64,000 bases of DNA. It comes from Saururus chinensis. Taxonomy: Eukaryota > Streptophyta > Magnoliopsida > Piperales > Saururaceae. The stretch spans positions 30,204,995 through 30,268,994 of the forward strand of contig CP141142.1 of NCBI GenBank assembly GCA_035235625.1, given 5' to 3'. Of this stretch, positions 13,601 to 25,725 are shown piece after piece. How positions within the stretch are numbered: position 1 is the first letter of the stretch; each line of letters begins with the position of its first letter. The position numbers and the translations under genes are program-made. Under the pieces are notes generated by a model. It ran no database searches. It had not been told where the DNA came from and saw only the letters and a list, made by a program, of their open reading frames with translations.

Positions 13601-14100
13601 TAAAGATTCAATGTTACCTAACAGTTTCAAATGTGAACTGTGTTTCATTGACTCCGGTTTGAAATCTGACATTAGAGCTGAGATGAGCCATTATGACCGG
13701 TGATTTAGCTCTATTGACCATTTGATTCATTTCTACTGATGGTGATTTGCCACCATTGTCAGGCTCTTTCATCTCAACATACAATGATAACACTTCTTTA
13801 TTCGCCTTCATATAAATAGAGAACACTAATTGGAGGTCCTCATCGTCTTATAAATCATATATCATGGATGATTGTGAAGATGAAGTTAAATACTTCAAAG
13901 TGACATTACCATTGATGGCAAATCGTGTTTTGACTTGAACCAGAGCTCGCCGAACCTCACCAACAGATTAGTGTTCATCGACTATGCCATTCCACCAATA
14001 TACACGTTATCATTGCCTACCTCTTCGTTGTAATGTATGCAAATACTGATCCTATCTATAATCAGTGTAAAAGGGGGATCAAATCTGCGAAATACAGCCT
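10634..14100 (-). pseudogene. MuDR-type transposase gene of MULE 1
   Basis: Order on the minus strand: a PB1-like N-terminus (RFDPPFTLIIDR, NVYIGG; about 13600-14080); acidic linker (12865-13306); the N-terminal MuDR zinc-binding region with CSNHSCDWYIRAS (12546-12872); and the DDE core. The core has MVDATFLKGKY (first Asp, about 12050), IVFDRQKGL (second Asp) and EYCICHM (Cys/His pair) in 11432-11899, and NRSESANAMFK (Glu). A SWIM finger, CQCGKFQHLGLPCKH, is at 10883-11122 and a CCHC knuckle, CGLCGQLGHNRKRC, at 10634-10873. All catalytic residues are present, but TAG codons occur at several expected Trp positions (for example about 11926 and 11430). Intron-like gaps near 11130-11330, 12360-12540 and 13310-13610 hold the CGTGTT/AACACG motif. 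It acts at the element's TIRs. Confidence 0.88.
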
Positions 14101-14291
14101 TTGGAGCCCTCAAATAGTGTGTGCGGTGTCAAAAAACGTTTTTTTTTGCTGAATGATGCTCGTCGGGGAGTCACCGCCCGTCACCTCCCACCGGCGACTT
14201 CCGTTGGCTTCCAATGAATCCCAGCACACCGGAACGACGCAACACTATTCTGGTGTTCATTTATTTTATAACATATGGGATAGTGAAAACC

Positions 14292-14393
14292 TAAGGGTAC
14301 TTTTGTCTACAAACAAGTTATATGGCATTTGTGTTTAAAATTCAAGGAATATGGAAATTTTTAATATTTGGCCAGACAATATAGAAAAAACTC
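14292..14393 (-). repeat. Right terminal inverted repeat of MULE 1
   Basis: Read on the minus strand this starts GAGTTTTTTC and continues with the same blocks as 2457-2580. The outermost 75 bases are about 80-85% identical by eye. A GC-rich stretch just inside it (14150-14240) probably belongs to the transposase 5' leader or promoter. Confidence 0.9.
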
Positions 14394-14402
14394 TTTGGTA
14401 AG
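14394..14402. repeat. Right target-site duplication of MULE 1
   Basis: tttggtaag, identical to 2448-2456 and directly adjoining the element end at 14393. Confidence 0.93.
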
Positions 14403-15280
14403 GAAGTTTTTGAAATCTTTCTATGTTATATTTATTCTATTACATTGTATTTTATTTCAAAAGTAGAAAATATTTTCTTGTAAGATGTGGGGGGGTATGA
14501 CAACCACCACCATTGTCTAGCTGCTACAGGGTTATGTAAAGTATTATTTTGCTGTACTTAACACACTATAATTTTATTGTATACAATATCACCTCACTAA
14601 CCCCTGCAGTAGTCACATGTGGCCGCGAGTTAGCCACGATGATCAAATCTAGCCACCAACATGTTACTGCCTCTAGCTAACTTCGAAAGTATAATTTTTC
14701 ATGTGTTGCATATATAGTATAATTTTACTGTACTTTAGACTAAATCTAACCATGGCTGAGTCGCAGCTAACCAGTGGCAGTGGCCATAGCTAATGGCTAC
14801 CAGATCTAATCAACCATGGCCATTGCTGCCATGCTGCTAGTTGTGGCAGCCATGGTTGTTGCCTATGCGCTGCTAAATCTAGACAGCTGTGGCTATGTAA
14901 GCCATAGTGGTCATGCCTACTAGTGACAACAGCTATGGCTATTGGCTTCAATATTTGATCAGTAAGGTTGGTAATAATGCGGCCCAAAGCTAGGTGTGTC
15001 ACGGCAAAAAATCTCACAGTTAGTTTTTGTCGATCATGCCAACTGGTCATGCCAAGCGGTTGCTCAGGCCAAATTTGGCTTGTGTATCAACTGGTCGCGG
15101 CAAGCCATTTTCTCTGTCCAATTTTGGACCATGTATCCTCTGACCACCACCCCAAATTCACTTCGCAGTTAGTTGAAACAAGTGTATAACCGCCCTATGA
15201 AAAAATATTAATAGGCCATAATTGATCAGTGGTTACCCCTTGGATATTAAAAGAGGCAAAAAGGACATAGTGAGAGAAGA
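14403..15280. other. Intergenic DNA without recognisable gene
   Basis: Contains CATGGCTGY/GCCATGGTTG-rich low-complexity sequence at 14740-15060 and short frames without domain character. Nothing supports a gene. Confidence 0.4.
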
Positions 15281-17450
15281 ACCCAACATTGCTTTAATTT
15301 CTTATCTTTCGACCCTTGTGGTATATGTTGCCTCTTAATGGCACAAATTTGGTAGGCCACATAGGGCTATTGAAGTTAAAGCTCACAAGGGCTCATAGAC
15401 CCAATTGGTCAAGATCTTAACTATTATGATTGTCGAAACTTCCTGTATTGTGCTGTGTAAGAATGGTCATTTTTAATGTTCTATTTCATTTGAACCTAAC
15501 TCTCATGCCAAGGAGAGCGGCTCTACATTATTCTCTCCCTTAGGGAGCCTAGACTATGTTTTTTTATCAAACCCTTCCCTTTTACGTGGCTAAATGACAC
15601 TTGAGGATTCAATATGATACTAGGAATCTCCAACCTTATGTGTCATCTACCATCAGTCAAGGGTGAGATCCAATACAAAGATTCTTGCACACAAAAAGGG
15701 TACACATACTCATACATCAATAATCATATCATCACATACATATGCACTCTTAAGTATAAAATTTCATGCTATTATATTACATAATAATGACTTATATCAT
15801 ATAACAACTTATACTAAAAATACCCATTACTAGCTTACTATCGGTAGACTCACCAATGTGTCAGTCAGGTTATCGATGCCCATCAATATCCACTAACATG
15901 TCAAACCCTCATTGGCTTCACACAAGACATTGACCTCATTGCTGATGATTGACCTGATACACACTGACATGTTGATACATGTTAGTATTAGTACTATCAT
16001 CTCTCTCTATTCACTAACATGTCAATGGTCATGCCAATGAATGAGAAGAAACAATAGAGATTGTTCCTGGATCCCAAATTCACTAAAAAATCATGCTATA
16101 ACACAATTCTATCCACACACATCCTTCGCAGAATAACTATTAATAAATATGATCTTATGCATATTCATGACATAAATCATATTCTACATGTTTTCATGCC
16201 ATGAAATTAACACACACATTCACTTCAAAAGCCAAATAATATTAACAAGGTTAGCAATCTGACCTATTTTACGATATAAAAATCCTCTTTCACTTCAAAA
16301 GCCAAATAATATTAACAAGGTTAGCAATCTGACCTATTTTACGATATAAAAATCCTCTCTCACACACGATGCCAACGAATGCCCAAAGAAATTTATTCCC
16401 TCCCTGATTCCTCTTGATTTGGAGGGTCCTTGGTCTTCTCCCTTTTCGTTTTGTTAGATTTTTCCAAGAAAAATAGTCTTTGGGCCTAAAAAATCACTTA
16501 GAAGGGAAAATAAACCAAATTCAAGTGTCCAATAGTCAAATTGGTTGGTTTTTAGCCTAATCACGTAATTGCCCGAAACATTCAGCAACCCACCAACATG
16601 TCTATGGCTATTGATAGTACCCAGTCTCAATTCTTGGCAGCTATAACTTCCTCATACGAAGTCTGTTTAATTCGTTATTAGTGCAATTACAAAGATATTT
16701 CATTCTAATACAAGTCCTCAAAATTTTAGATCAGAACTTCATTTATAATAGAAATTATACTGATGTAAAATTTACAATGTATACTTTCAAGAACACAAAT
16801 CAAAAGTAGAAAAATGACTAAATGAGGTTGATCTCATGAGGATTGATTCAATTCAACTAAGTAAAAAATATCACCTAACTAATTCAAGCCAATAAATGGA
16901 TTTCAATTAACTAAAATAAGTAAAAGTGTAATGAAAAAGAGATTGAAAAGAGCACCAAGGCATCAAATCCACTCTAAACAAATTAATTCTATCTTTGCTT
17001 GAAGTTATAAGTCTCAAACTGATGTATCTCTCATGTTTCTCTGACACACATATAAAAAATTGCACATACTCCTCTTAGACTATGCAACTAAGACAGTTAT
17101 AATAAGTTGAAAAACCTATCTCTCTCAAGCATAGATTTCAAATAAAAATAAAAATAAAATCTTCATTCAAAAAGCAACTTGGAGTGCACCCACTTCTCTA
17201 AGACACAAGCATTCCTAAGTTCAATTTCATCTATTAAACAACCCTACCCTCTCCCAAGCGCATAGAATTGAAAATAATGAAACTTCCATTAAATACATAG
17301 AATAAAGTCTTGCATCAATGGGAAACTTAAATAAAAACAAAGAAGAATAGAATCAAATTTGTTTAGGGCTTCATCTAAACCTTGGCTATTGGTTTAGCAA
17401 GCCATGAATGTTGGAGAAGAAATCTGATTCGGAGATGTTATTGGCTACGT
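15280..17450 (-). mobile_element. Probable LTR-retroelement remnant (LTR/leader-like, fossil)
   Basis: On the minus strand, 17430 down to about 16430 reads like the LTR and leader of a plant Ty3 element. It is AT-rich and non-coding, with phrases such as CCTCATGAGATCAACCTC that resemble the end regions of such elements. No protein segment is present. The element is broken and its termini were not found. It could be the far side of the Ty3 fossil at 26115-30290, split by the PMD-MULE, but that link is inference. Old. Confidence 0.35.
16221..16360. repeat. Two-copy 70-bp tandem repeat
   Basis: CACTTCAAAAGCCAAATAAT begins at 16221 and again at 16291. The two 70-base units are essentially identical, so this is a very recent local duplication. 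Confidence 0.95.
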
Positions 17451-19166
17451 GCGCATTGTTGATGAAGGGGTGAATCGGCTTCCACTATTCTTCTTCTTCC
17501 TTCTCTCTTTCTCTTCCCTGGCCATTGGCTATTTCTCACGTTGTTGGAGAGAACCTAGATGGAATTGGTTGCTGGTGTCAAAAATTGGTTCGTCCCTTGC
17601 TGCTTGGTGCTTCTCATCTTGTTGGAGTTAGTGTTGGGAATTGGGTCGGGTTGGCCTACTTGAGTCAGGTCAGGTCGGGTATGCAGCTAACCCTACTTTT
17701 TTTCACAATTTTTTTGTTAGACTCGTATTATATGTCTTCTCTCTTTGCAAAGGGCAAACACAAATGAAATTAAATACATTACAACATTAATTTGAAATAT
17801 TTGGTTCTTTGGCTAATTTGTGGATTCATTTTTTGTAGTAGCCATCAACGAAGACCTTAGAGGTATAATTTTGCACTTCCTCCATTCTAAGAGAATGATA
17901 ACAAAATAGACCTTCAATGTTTATTTACTCATGATCAGCCTACTTGACTTTCGATATTCAGCATGTCTTTATTTCAAAATTCTAGTAACTACTTCTATAT
18001 GGTTGCTCATAACCCTACTCTCCTTTGCGACAGGTGACACTTGATTAAAATTTTCTTCCTCCAAAAACTATCCCTCATTGAGCTCTATTATCTGCCTATC
18101 TGGATACATGTTCCTAACCTACTCCCTATTATGAAGGTTAGATCTTCAACAGAGAGCTAAATTTAGTGTGCGATGTGTCCTTCTGAAGGAAAGAGGATGA
18201 GTAATGAATATAACAAAATATAACATATTTTCATTTCATTCACCACACCTTAAAGAATAAAGGAAAAGAAATTAAACTATATATAAATTAACCACACTTT
18301 GAAGATACCATCCTCTGTAATCCCAAAATGGATGCCTACTACAAAGCAAAATATATGTGATCACACCTATGCTCCAAACAACTAATTCATACTCAAATTT
18401 ATGTTTAAGCACCTCTAGTTCAACATAGTATGCACTAAACAAACACTATAATAATAGTATAAACAAGTTCAATAGACCAACACTATAATAATAAGGTTCT
18501 TTGTTATTTGTAGTCGAGTAAAAGTTAGGTTGTGTGGGTCGGGTACGACCCGACCCTAAATTCAAAACGGGTCAAGAGCCTAAACTCTGACCCTGACCCT
18601 ACCTGTAGTTGGGTCGGGTACAGGGTTAAGCGAGTCGGGTTCGGGTTGGGTAAGCGGGTCGGGTTGGATTTTCAAGCCCTAGTTGGAGTTCTAAATTTTG
18701 TCTTGTGGCTGCTGGATAGAACCTCAATGGAATTGGCTTATCTTCTTCGCCCTCGTTGCACCAAATTGATCTTGTCCCCTCTAGTTTGGTGCTCAGTTCT
18801 TTTCTCCCTTTGCTGCTCACGTTTCCCTTATAGCATACTAAGACGATTCTCAACTAAGCAATTTCTAAGTTAGAAATTCCAAGAATGACAATGGGGCCCA
18901 CCACTATACAAGTCAACATGATTGCTTCCAAGAATATTTGTATCGTTGTTTTTGTTAACGACAACTTTGTCATCTTTCTTTTCTCTACCCAATCACATAT
19001 TTTTCTCTACCCAATCACATATGGCCCAAATCTTTGATTTAGCAATAACCTACCAACAAGCTAATAGAAGTGTACCTAGTTTCCAAACCAGGCCCCATCT
19101 TACTTTAGCTCATTGCAGCGTGAGGTACATCTTGTGTTAGACTTCTATATTTATTTTCTTTCCTCT
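17451..19166. other. Intergenic DNA with GGGTCGGGT-rich hAT-like remnants
   Basis: GGGTCGGGT phrases cluster at 17640-17690 and 18526-18682. The second cluster ends in AAGCCCTAG, similar to the TAGGGCTTG ends of non-autonomous plant hAT elements, but no matching left end or target duplication was found. A small direct duplication of CTCTACCCAATCACATAT lies at 18984-19022. No gene is recognised. Confidence 0.4.
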
Positions 19167-19175
19167 TTTATCTTA
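19167..19175. repeat. Left target-site duplication of PMD-MULE copy 1
   Basis: tttatctta, repeated exactly at 26106-26114. Confidence 0.94.
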
Positions 19176-19524
19176 GGGAAAATTATTAAATTAATAATTT
19201 AAAAAAATATATACTAAAATAAATCACTTTGAAAAATATTTCTCAAAGTGGTGTTTCTTTTTGTCAAGCAGCTGGCGCTAGCGTGGCTTTTTTTTTAATT
19301 TTTAAGTTGATTTCGTCGTTTGGAACGACGAAATTGGTTTCAAAACGATTTCGTCATTCTAAACGATGAAACCATTTGTAAGTTGACCCGGTTTTGTCAT
19401 TCTGAACGACGAATACAACTTAAGCTGATTTCGTCGTTCTAAACGATGAAACCACCACACTTATCCCATTTCCTTCTTCGGTCTCGGCAACAACACGGAT
19501 TTTATCATTCTAAACGATGAAATA
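19176..19524 (+). repeat. Left TIR of PMD-MULE copy 1 with palindrome array
   Basis: The outer ~130 bases match the reverse complement of the right end and include a near-terminal palindrome around CACTTTG...CAAAGTG (19220-19245). Five 23-base palindromes of the type TTTCGTCGTTCTAAACGACG with an AAA end lie at about 19311, 19349, 19392, 19429 and 19500. Stems are about 10 bases with 3-base centres, several slightly decayed. Confidence 0.9.
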
Positions 19525-19707
19525 AAAATAAATATTTTTAAAAATACTATTTGAAACTAATTTTATCACCTGTCCCTGTTCATTCATTCAAAACATGCAC
19601 AATACATACACGACTTCATTCATTCCACCCATAATAAATATCACCATAACAAATATCATTAAAGTACATCATAGATGAGTAACAAATATATTACATCACA
19701 AATAATG

Positions 19708-21944
19708 TCATAATCTCCTACGTCCTCGACCTCAACCTCATCCTCGACGGTGGTGTACGAGCTCCTCATGATCTACCTCTAGCTTTGGTTGTGGCTGTGG
19801 CTCGGGCTGGGGCTCGGGCTGCGACTCCAGGTCCGGCTCCTGCTCGGGCTTTGGCTCTGGCTCAGCATAAGTAATAGATGGTACAATACGAGCTGGCCGA
19901 TGTTGTCTATAATATAAAATCGGATCTGGCTGAGCTACATGTGCAGTGTCCAAAAATGATGAACCTGGAGGAGAGCTATACTCTACTGATGATGATGGAA
20001 TATCAGGGCATGAAGACTGCATCGGCTGTGTTTGAGCAGCCTCGTCGACAAGATAATCTCGATGAACATCCATGATCACCGAATGAAGTAGCTGCAAGCT
20101 ACGAAGGACATCATCAGACTCTCTAATCACCGACTCACATGCTGCTGATAAGTCCTCGCGCGAAGTACAAGTGATAAGTGCATCACTCAAATGCGCATGC
20201 GTGTGTTGAACTAGACGAAGCTATAAAAAAATAAATTAAATATTAGATAAATAATTAAAACAAAATAAGAAAATAATATATGCCTTAATTAACAAAGTTG
20301 TACTTACTAGAGCTGCCTCAGATGCTCCCCTAGGCTGATATATCATCTCCTCTACATCATCGCGTGGTAAAATATATCGTTGTGTAATTGGTAAATACCA
20401 CTGCATATAAGTACTACGAACATCTCGCAATGTCGTAGCCATCTCCCCTCTAATAATAATAGCTCTCGTATCCTCCCATCGAGCAATATACGACTCATGA
20501 TGTATAGCCCAGTCGGTAATATGGCGGCCCTATCGAGTGATGTGATGGACAAACTCGACAATATAAGGTGGGACCCCTTGCTCCAAGTTAAACTGGAGCA
20601 TTACACGATCTGGTACATACATCTCGATAATCTCGTAACATATTAGAGGGGTTCTAGAAAGCCACACCTCTCGACCGTCTGTGCATAGGGGAGGTAACAC
20701 AACCAGCAAGTCCTCTGAGTACGGCTGCCAAATAATCTATACAATATATAAATATAATTTAGTTTAAATAATGATAATTTTTTTTAAAATCATTACATAA
20801 AAAAGTTCAACACGGTAATAAAATTACCTGGTATGGCCACTGGTGGTCTAACTCCCCTCTATACAATTGGAGGACTCCTTGTGGATTTTTGGTTCTCTTT
20901 TTTCGAACATTCCACCTTAAGGAGTTAAATTTAAAAAATGAGTTCAGCATATGTACATAAAACGTTGCTAAAAAAGTAATGTGGTAAACATAAATACAAC
21001 CTACCTCGCCCCTAATAGAGCACCCTCGACCAAGCGACCCATCTCAGCACTTGGTCGGCCGACGTGTAAGTGCTCCCACAACCATAACTATGCCAGAAAA
21101 TAGTGATAACAAATATTAGAATTAAAAAATTATACGTGACTAAAACACCAAGTAAAGTTACACAATTAATTGCCTGAAGAAGGGTCAGACAGCCCGCAAT
21201 CCCCGAGGTCATGGCCTAGCATGCTTTTCCTAAATCTCGGTATAAGAATGTGAGAGTAGCACTGCCCCATGAATAAGTACCAGCCATGTCAAAGTTGTCA
21301 AGGAGGGGTAGATACGAAACATGTACGTGGCTGCTCATGGTATCCGCAAATATCGTGGCTCCAAGTAAATGCAATAGATAGGCTCGTGCATGTTGCTCGA
21401 TAACTATCTCTGTAGCATCGGCCGGGAGCTTGCAAAACTCCTGTAAGAGCCATCGTAGGCTCATTCGGCTACCACGCATCACTGTAGTAGGAGGAGCTTT
21501 ACCAAGAAGTCTAACTACTATATCCATATGAGCTCCTCCTGTCGTGTCTGTCACCGAACGTCTATCAATATGAAGTCCAAATAGAACTGCCACATCCATG
21601 AGCATGATGGACATCTCTCCATATGACAAATGAAACGTCTGAGTCTCCCTCCTCCATCTCTCAACGAGAGCTGTCAATAGGGGCTGATCTAGATAGACAT
21701 ACTGTAGATGAATGAAATGGCTGAAACCCGCACGCTTGATATAAGGTAAAATACTCTCGTCTATAGGCCAATGGCGGAGATATTTAAAATATTCTGTGCA
21801 CTCAAGGCACCCGGGGTCCTATAATAAATTTTAAAATTTTAACATAGCGTACTATATCGTCCAAAAAATGAAACAAATTTTATAAAAAATTTATCATACC
21901 TCTCATCTCCAAATAGCAGCAGACCTATGGGACTCATGATCCAT
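19708..21944 (-). pseudogene. Plant mobile domain (PMD, MAIN/MAIL1-like) gene of PMD-MULE copy 1
   Basis: The likely start is MDHESHRSAAIW at 21944; then after an intron DPGCLECTEYFKYL (about 21820). The PMD core is at 21216-21750: LLTALVERWRRETQTFHLSY, then GEMSIMLMDVAVLFGLHIDR, and GTYSWGSATLTFLYR. Small exons follow, giving EHLHVGRPSAEMGR (about 21070), NPQGVLQLYRGELDHQWPY (about 20850), and PLICYEIIEMYVPDRVMLQF with QPRGASEAALVS (20310-20740). The C-terminus has an acidic EPEPQP repeat tract and an RGRGRRRL end (19708-20190). MAIN/MAIL1 host proteins act in transcription silencing and genome stability; the role of transposon-borne PMDs is unknown. A stop follows LGKAC at about 21219 where copy 2 has Gln, and further stops lie near the C-terminus, so this copy is probably dead. 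Confidence 0.88.
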
Positions 21945-22040
21945 ATTATCTGCGAAAAATTAAGATCATATCATTAATCGAAAGGAATACATGCGTACGT
22001 AACTAAAAAAATAGAATAAATACAGAGGTTGATTATATGT

Positions 22041-24884
22041 TTACCAATCAATAGGAGGGTTTTTACATGATTTACTATTATGCCCATTTTGTTTACACCT
22101 CCCGCATTTATATCCTCCTCTACCATATCTTTCTATTGTTCTGCGGTCCATAGTATTCCTAATGCGAACAGACCGTGGGCGACCGGGTTGCCTTGTTGCT
22201 ATCGGTGGGTATAACACAAAAAGTATATCCCTCTCCCAATACTCCCGACCACAAGGAGAATAAAATTCTGTGGAGTACACATTTTTATAAGTAGAAGATG
22301 TGTAAAACAGTGATGCATGGATTGGCTCCCGCCGCTTTGCCCACACGGCGATAAGGTGAGAGCAAGGATAACCATAAACCTGAGGGATGTTGCATGTACA
22401 AGTATGCATCGCAGCATTTACCATAACCTTTCGGGTACGAATTGATGTCACTTTGTATTGACTCCTGTTGATCCTATTAACTATATACTACCCAATTTTT
22501 CTTGTTTGCTCTCTCAATATAGCTTCCACTCTGGGAGTATATGGGGTGGCCATGGCAGAGGCGACAGAAGATCGTTTCACAAAAAAATTTGAGCCGATAA
22601 AAGATAGTTGACACTAAAGCCTGCATAGGTAAACCTCGTGCCCTTTTCAAGACGCTATTTAAACTTTCAGCCATATATGTAGTCATCATGCCAAATGTCA
22701 TAAAACCACCATGGGCAAGGGACCACTGTGCAGGATGCAATTCTCCTCCTAAGAGGAGATGTTTTGCCCTAGGACTCTCTTGACCAATCAAGTCCATTTT
22801 AGCATCAAACTTTTCTACTATGAGTGCACAAGCTACTGCCCCAATCAAGTCCGTCAGTGTATCATTTTTGAACTCCTTAAAATTTACTTTTATGTGATGG
22901 ATGCAATAACGATGGTGGTAATCTGGCTCTGGAAGAACCTCAGGCACGGCCTTCTAAAGCCCCTTATGTCGATCTGAAATAATGATGATGTTCATCATGC
23001 CCATCAGTACATGATCCCTCAATTCCATTAGAAACCATTTCCAATTGTCTCCATCTTCCTTCCCGACAAGCCCGAATGCAAGAGGAAATTACCCATTATT
23101 TCCATTTGTAGCCGTTGCAGCCATAAGAGCATCCGGGTATCTGCCATACAAGTGAGTGGCATCAACACCAATCACGGGGATGCAATGTCGAAACTCCGCT
23201 ATAGACGGCCCAAATGCCCAAAACAATCGCTTAAATCTCATACATATGGCACCATCTGCACGATGTACTTCATCAACCTCCAAGCGGTAGTAGGTGGCAG
23301 GATTCGCTTCTTGTACCGCCCTTAGGTACATTGGCAACAGTTTCTACGATTCTACCCAATCTCCATAAATAGCCTTGATTGCCATATTCCTTGCTGCCCA
23401 TGCTTTCTTATAAGATATGTCAACATGATACTTCTCCTTCATTCTTTGAATAATATCCCCTAGTGTGAGAGTTAATTCGGCTTAGATAGCGGGCATTATG
23501 ACCTTCAAAATAAAAGAGGCACTGCATTGCCTATGATCTGTGCTAAGCTGGGCATTCCGACATATGTGGTCACCTTTGTACGTCTTCAATTTAAAGTACC
23601 CACCACCCCTTGTTATTAAGCCATGCACTCTCCAAGGGCAAGTGCTATCAATGCACTTCACTGTATACTCTGACAAATTTGTTCGTATAACCTTGTATTC
23701 GACATGATTTTGAATGAAAAACTCCTGCAAGGCTGTAACAAATGCTTCTTTATTCTCAAAGATGCGGCCAACATATAACTCATCTTCATTTTGTTGGTCT
23801 ATATCCAATGTAGAATTAACTGCAGCATCTATCTCCTCATCTGCTATGTGTGCATAAAGTGGCTCCACTTCACAGTACAGCGGCTCTTCATTATCTACAT
23901 TCATATCATTCCCAGCAATAGCATTGTCTACCTCATCATCCCCCTCGCCGTCAACCATCTGTTGAGAGCTTTCTTCACCTCTAACCCCTTTTACATTCAT
24001 GTCAAAATCTTCTCCACTTACTTCTTCAATATTATCTTCACCTTCATTATCCTCATTTTCATCAATATCTTCACCATAGACATATCCCCCCTACATATAA
24101 ACATCGCATATGTATTAAATTTCGTAAGCCTAAAAAAGTTAAATTTATTTATAAAAATATATTTCACCTTTGATTAGATGGTCCAGCATCGGTATGACCA
24201 ACATACGTGTAGGGGTAATGAAAGCCCATCGAACTTTGTGTTTCATACCATGCACCACCTTGAGACATTTGAACACTAAATGGCTCATGTGCATGAGTCG
24301 TGGACCTTCCATATTACACACAAAATCTCAAAATTTAGCTAAACATATTTTCATTAAAGGATAATAAGATTCAAAGCGTATTCACAACTAAATCAACCTT
24401 ACCTCCAATTAGGTCCACTTCCATCGTAAATAGGGGCAGACGACCTATGACGTTCATTTAAAGCTACTGTCATAGATAAATTTCCTTCTTCTTCGTCGTC
24501 CACCGGCATTTGCATATGACTTTCATTGTTCACATTTCTATCCGAGCTCCTGTGTGAGCTTCTGTGAGAGCTCCTATGTGAACTATTTTGCCTTTCACTA
24601 GTCACTCAGGCCTCTTTTTCGAGAAATAACTCAAAAGAATTTTTTTCACATGAGTGGTGAAACATAAAAGCCATTGATGCATCATCATTTATGCACATTA
24701 GTATCATTCTCGATCCATAGGATGGAATATTACATTTGATAGTAATTTTCTATCTTCTTCGATCCAACCCAACCTTGCTTGCTACGTGCATCTCAAATTC
24801 ATCAAATGTAGACGGTTTCTTAATTAATAATCATTCTATGCATCTGTCCTAGTTAATTAAAAAACTAATTATTTCTTCTGCCAT
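22041..24884 (-). pseudogene. MuDR-type transposase gene of PMD-MULE copy 1
   Basis: Start ATG at 24884 gives MAEEIISFLIN, then a PB1-like segment ending ELFLEKEA and a Ser/Arg/His repeat (RSSHRSSHRSSDR, about 24540). An acidic linker and the MuDR N-terminal region, CIDSTCPWRVHGL, are in 23482-24000. The DDE core follows: VIGVDATHLYGRY (23089-23337), IIISDRHKGL (about 22980), YCIHHIKVNFK and YMAESLNSVLK (22477-22947). The SWIM finger CTCNIPQVYGYPCSH and the knuckle CGRCKQNGHNSKSC end the protein at 22041-22451. All catalytic and zinc residues can be seen, but stops occur in the first 25 codons, after NGNNG (about 23089) and elsewhere. The N-terminus is intact in copy 2 (44465-44761). Confidence 0.9.
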
Positions 24885-25399
24885 TTCTATTCAATTAATT
24901 CATAAACAGTAAATTAAATTAATATTAGATCAAGCAAACTAATACTAATATCTACCCTAGCCAATATATTTTCAAAATATATACGCATAGAAACTAATAG
25001 ATTTACCAAGTGTATAAGCTTATCATGAAGACTTTATATTAATAAGTAAATTTCCTAATCAATAAAATTACACAATTGATGCGATAACAGATGCAATGTC
25101 ACAAACCATATAAGCCGTAAAAAAGCACTAAAGCCCCTCGACAAAAAATGTTCATTTTTAACTAAATCATCCAAATCGCACATTACACTAAAATACTGAA
25201 TTAATAGAGAGTTCATAAGCTACTTACCAACACCGAAACAACCTGGAGCAGTACTTTCGTAAGAGGCAAAATGCAAAACCTAGACACGTAGCAAATATTT
25301 AATTTAAGTACAGACTTTACATCAAGATATTTTTAAACCAATTATTTAACAAAATGGAGAATTAGGGTACCACGGATTGGGTGTGAAATGGGTGCAAGT

Positions 25400-25700
25400 A
25401 CAATGGCGGCCAACGGAGAATGCTGTGGGAAGGAGAAAGCAGGACCGGCGGGACTGGCGGCGGGCTAGAAGTCAGCGGCAGGACTGGTAGGGCTGCATGT
25501 CAGCAAAGGCAGCGGAGCGGAACGGTGGGACTGGCGTCGGGACTGGCTACGGGACTAGCGGCGCGCTGGACGTCAGCGGTGGGCTGGATGGCGGGCCAAA
25601 CGTCGGCAAAGGCGACGGAGCGGACTGGATGTCGTCGGCAGAGGCGGCGGAGCGAAAAATGACTGGTCGAATGCACTAGAAACGTGACTGGAGGCAGAGC
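25400..25700 (-). promoter_or_regulatory. GC-rich putative leader/promoter of the PMD-MULE transposase
   Basis: A sharply GC-rich, GGCGGGCTGG/GGAGCGG-repetitive stretch between the right TIR and the transposase start, in an otherwise AT-rich element. Copy 2 has the equivalent at 45294-45480. Its position upstream of the first ATG suggests a leader or promoter; no TATA motif is assigned. The plus-strand open frames across it look accidental. Confidence 0.45.
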
Positions 25701-25725
25701 GGATTCGCGTCTATAATGACGATGA

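Larger units (their letters stand above)
2457..14393. mobile_element. MULE 1: Mutator-like DNA transposon with Ulp1-type protease and transposase (KAONASHI/CUMULE-like)
   Basis: The element is bounded by inverted ends starting GAGTTTTTTC on both sides and by a perfect 9-bp target duplication (tttggtaag at 2448-2456 and 14394-14402). Two genes converge inside it: a DUF1985/Ulp1 C48 protease-like gene on the plus strand (about 3420-7325) and a MuDR-type transposase with PB1-like, DDE, SWIM and CCHC parts on the minus strand (about 10634-14100). A repeat-rich centre (7195-10200) separates them. MULEs carrying Ulp-like proteases are known as KAONASHI in Arabidopsis and CUMULE in melon; assignment to that group rests on gene content. 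Both genes carry in-frame stops, so the copy is probably no longer autonomous, but its ends and target duplication are intact, which argues against great age. Confidence 0.93.

Noticed and set aside
18526-18873. Plus-strand 113-codon frame with GGGTCGGGT repeats as a coding gene
   Set aside because: The first half is a non-autonomous hAT-like repeat and no domain is seen in the rest.
25420-25679. Gly/Arg/Ala-rich frames in the GC-rich block as proteins
   Set aside because: The block lies upstream of the transposase start on the opposite strand and is low-complexity; the equivalent block in copy 2 encodes different frames.
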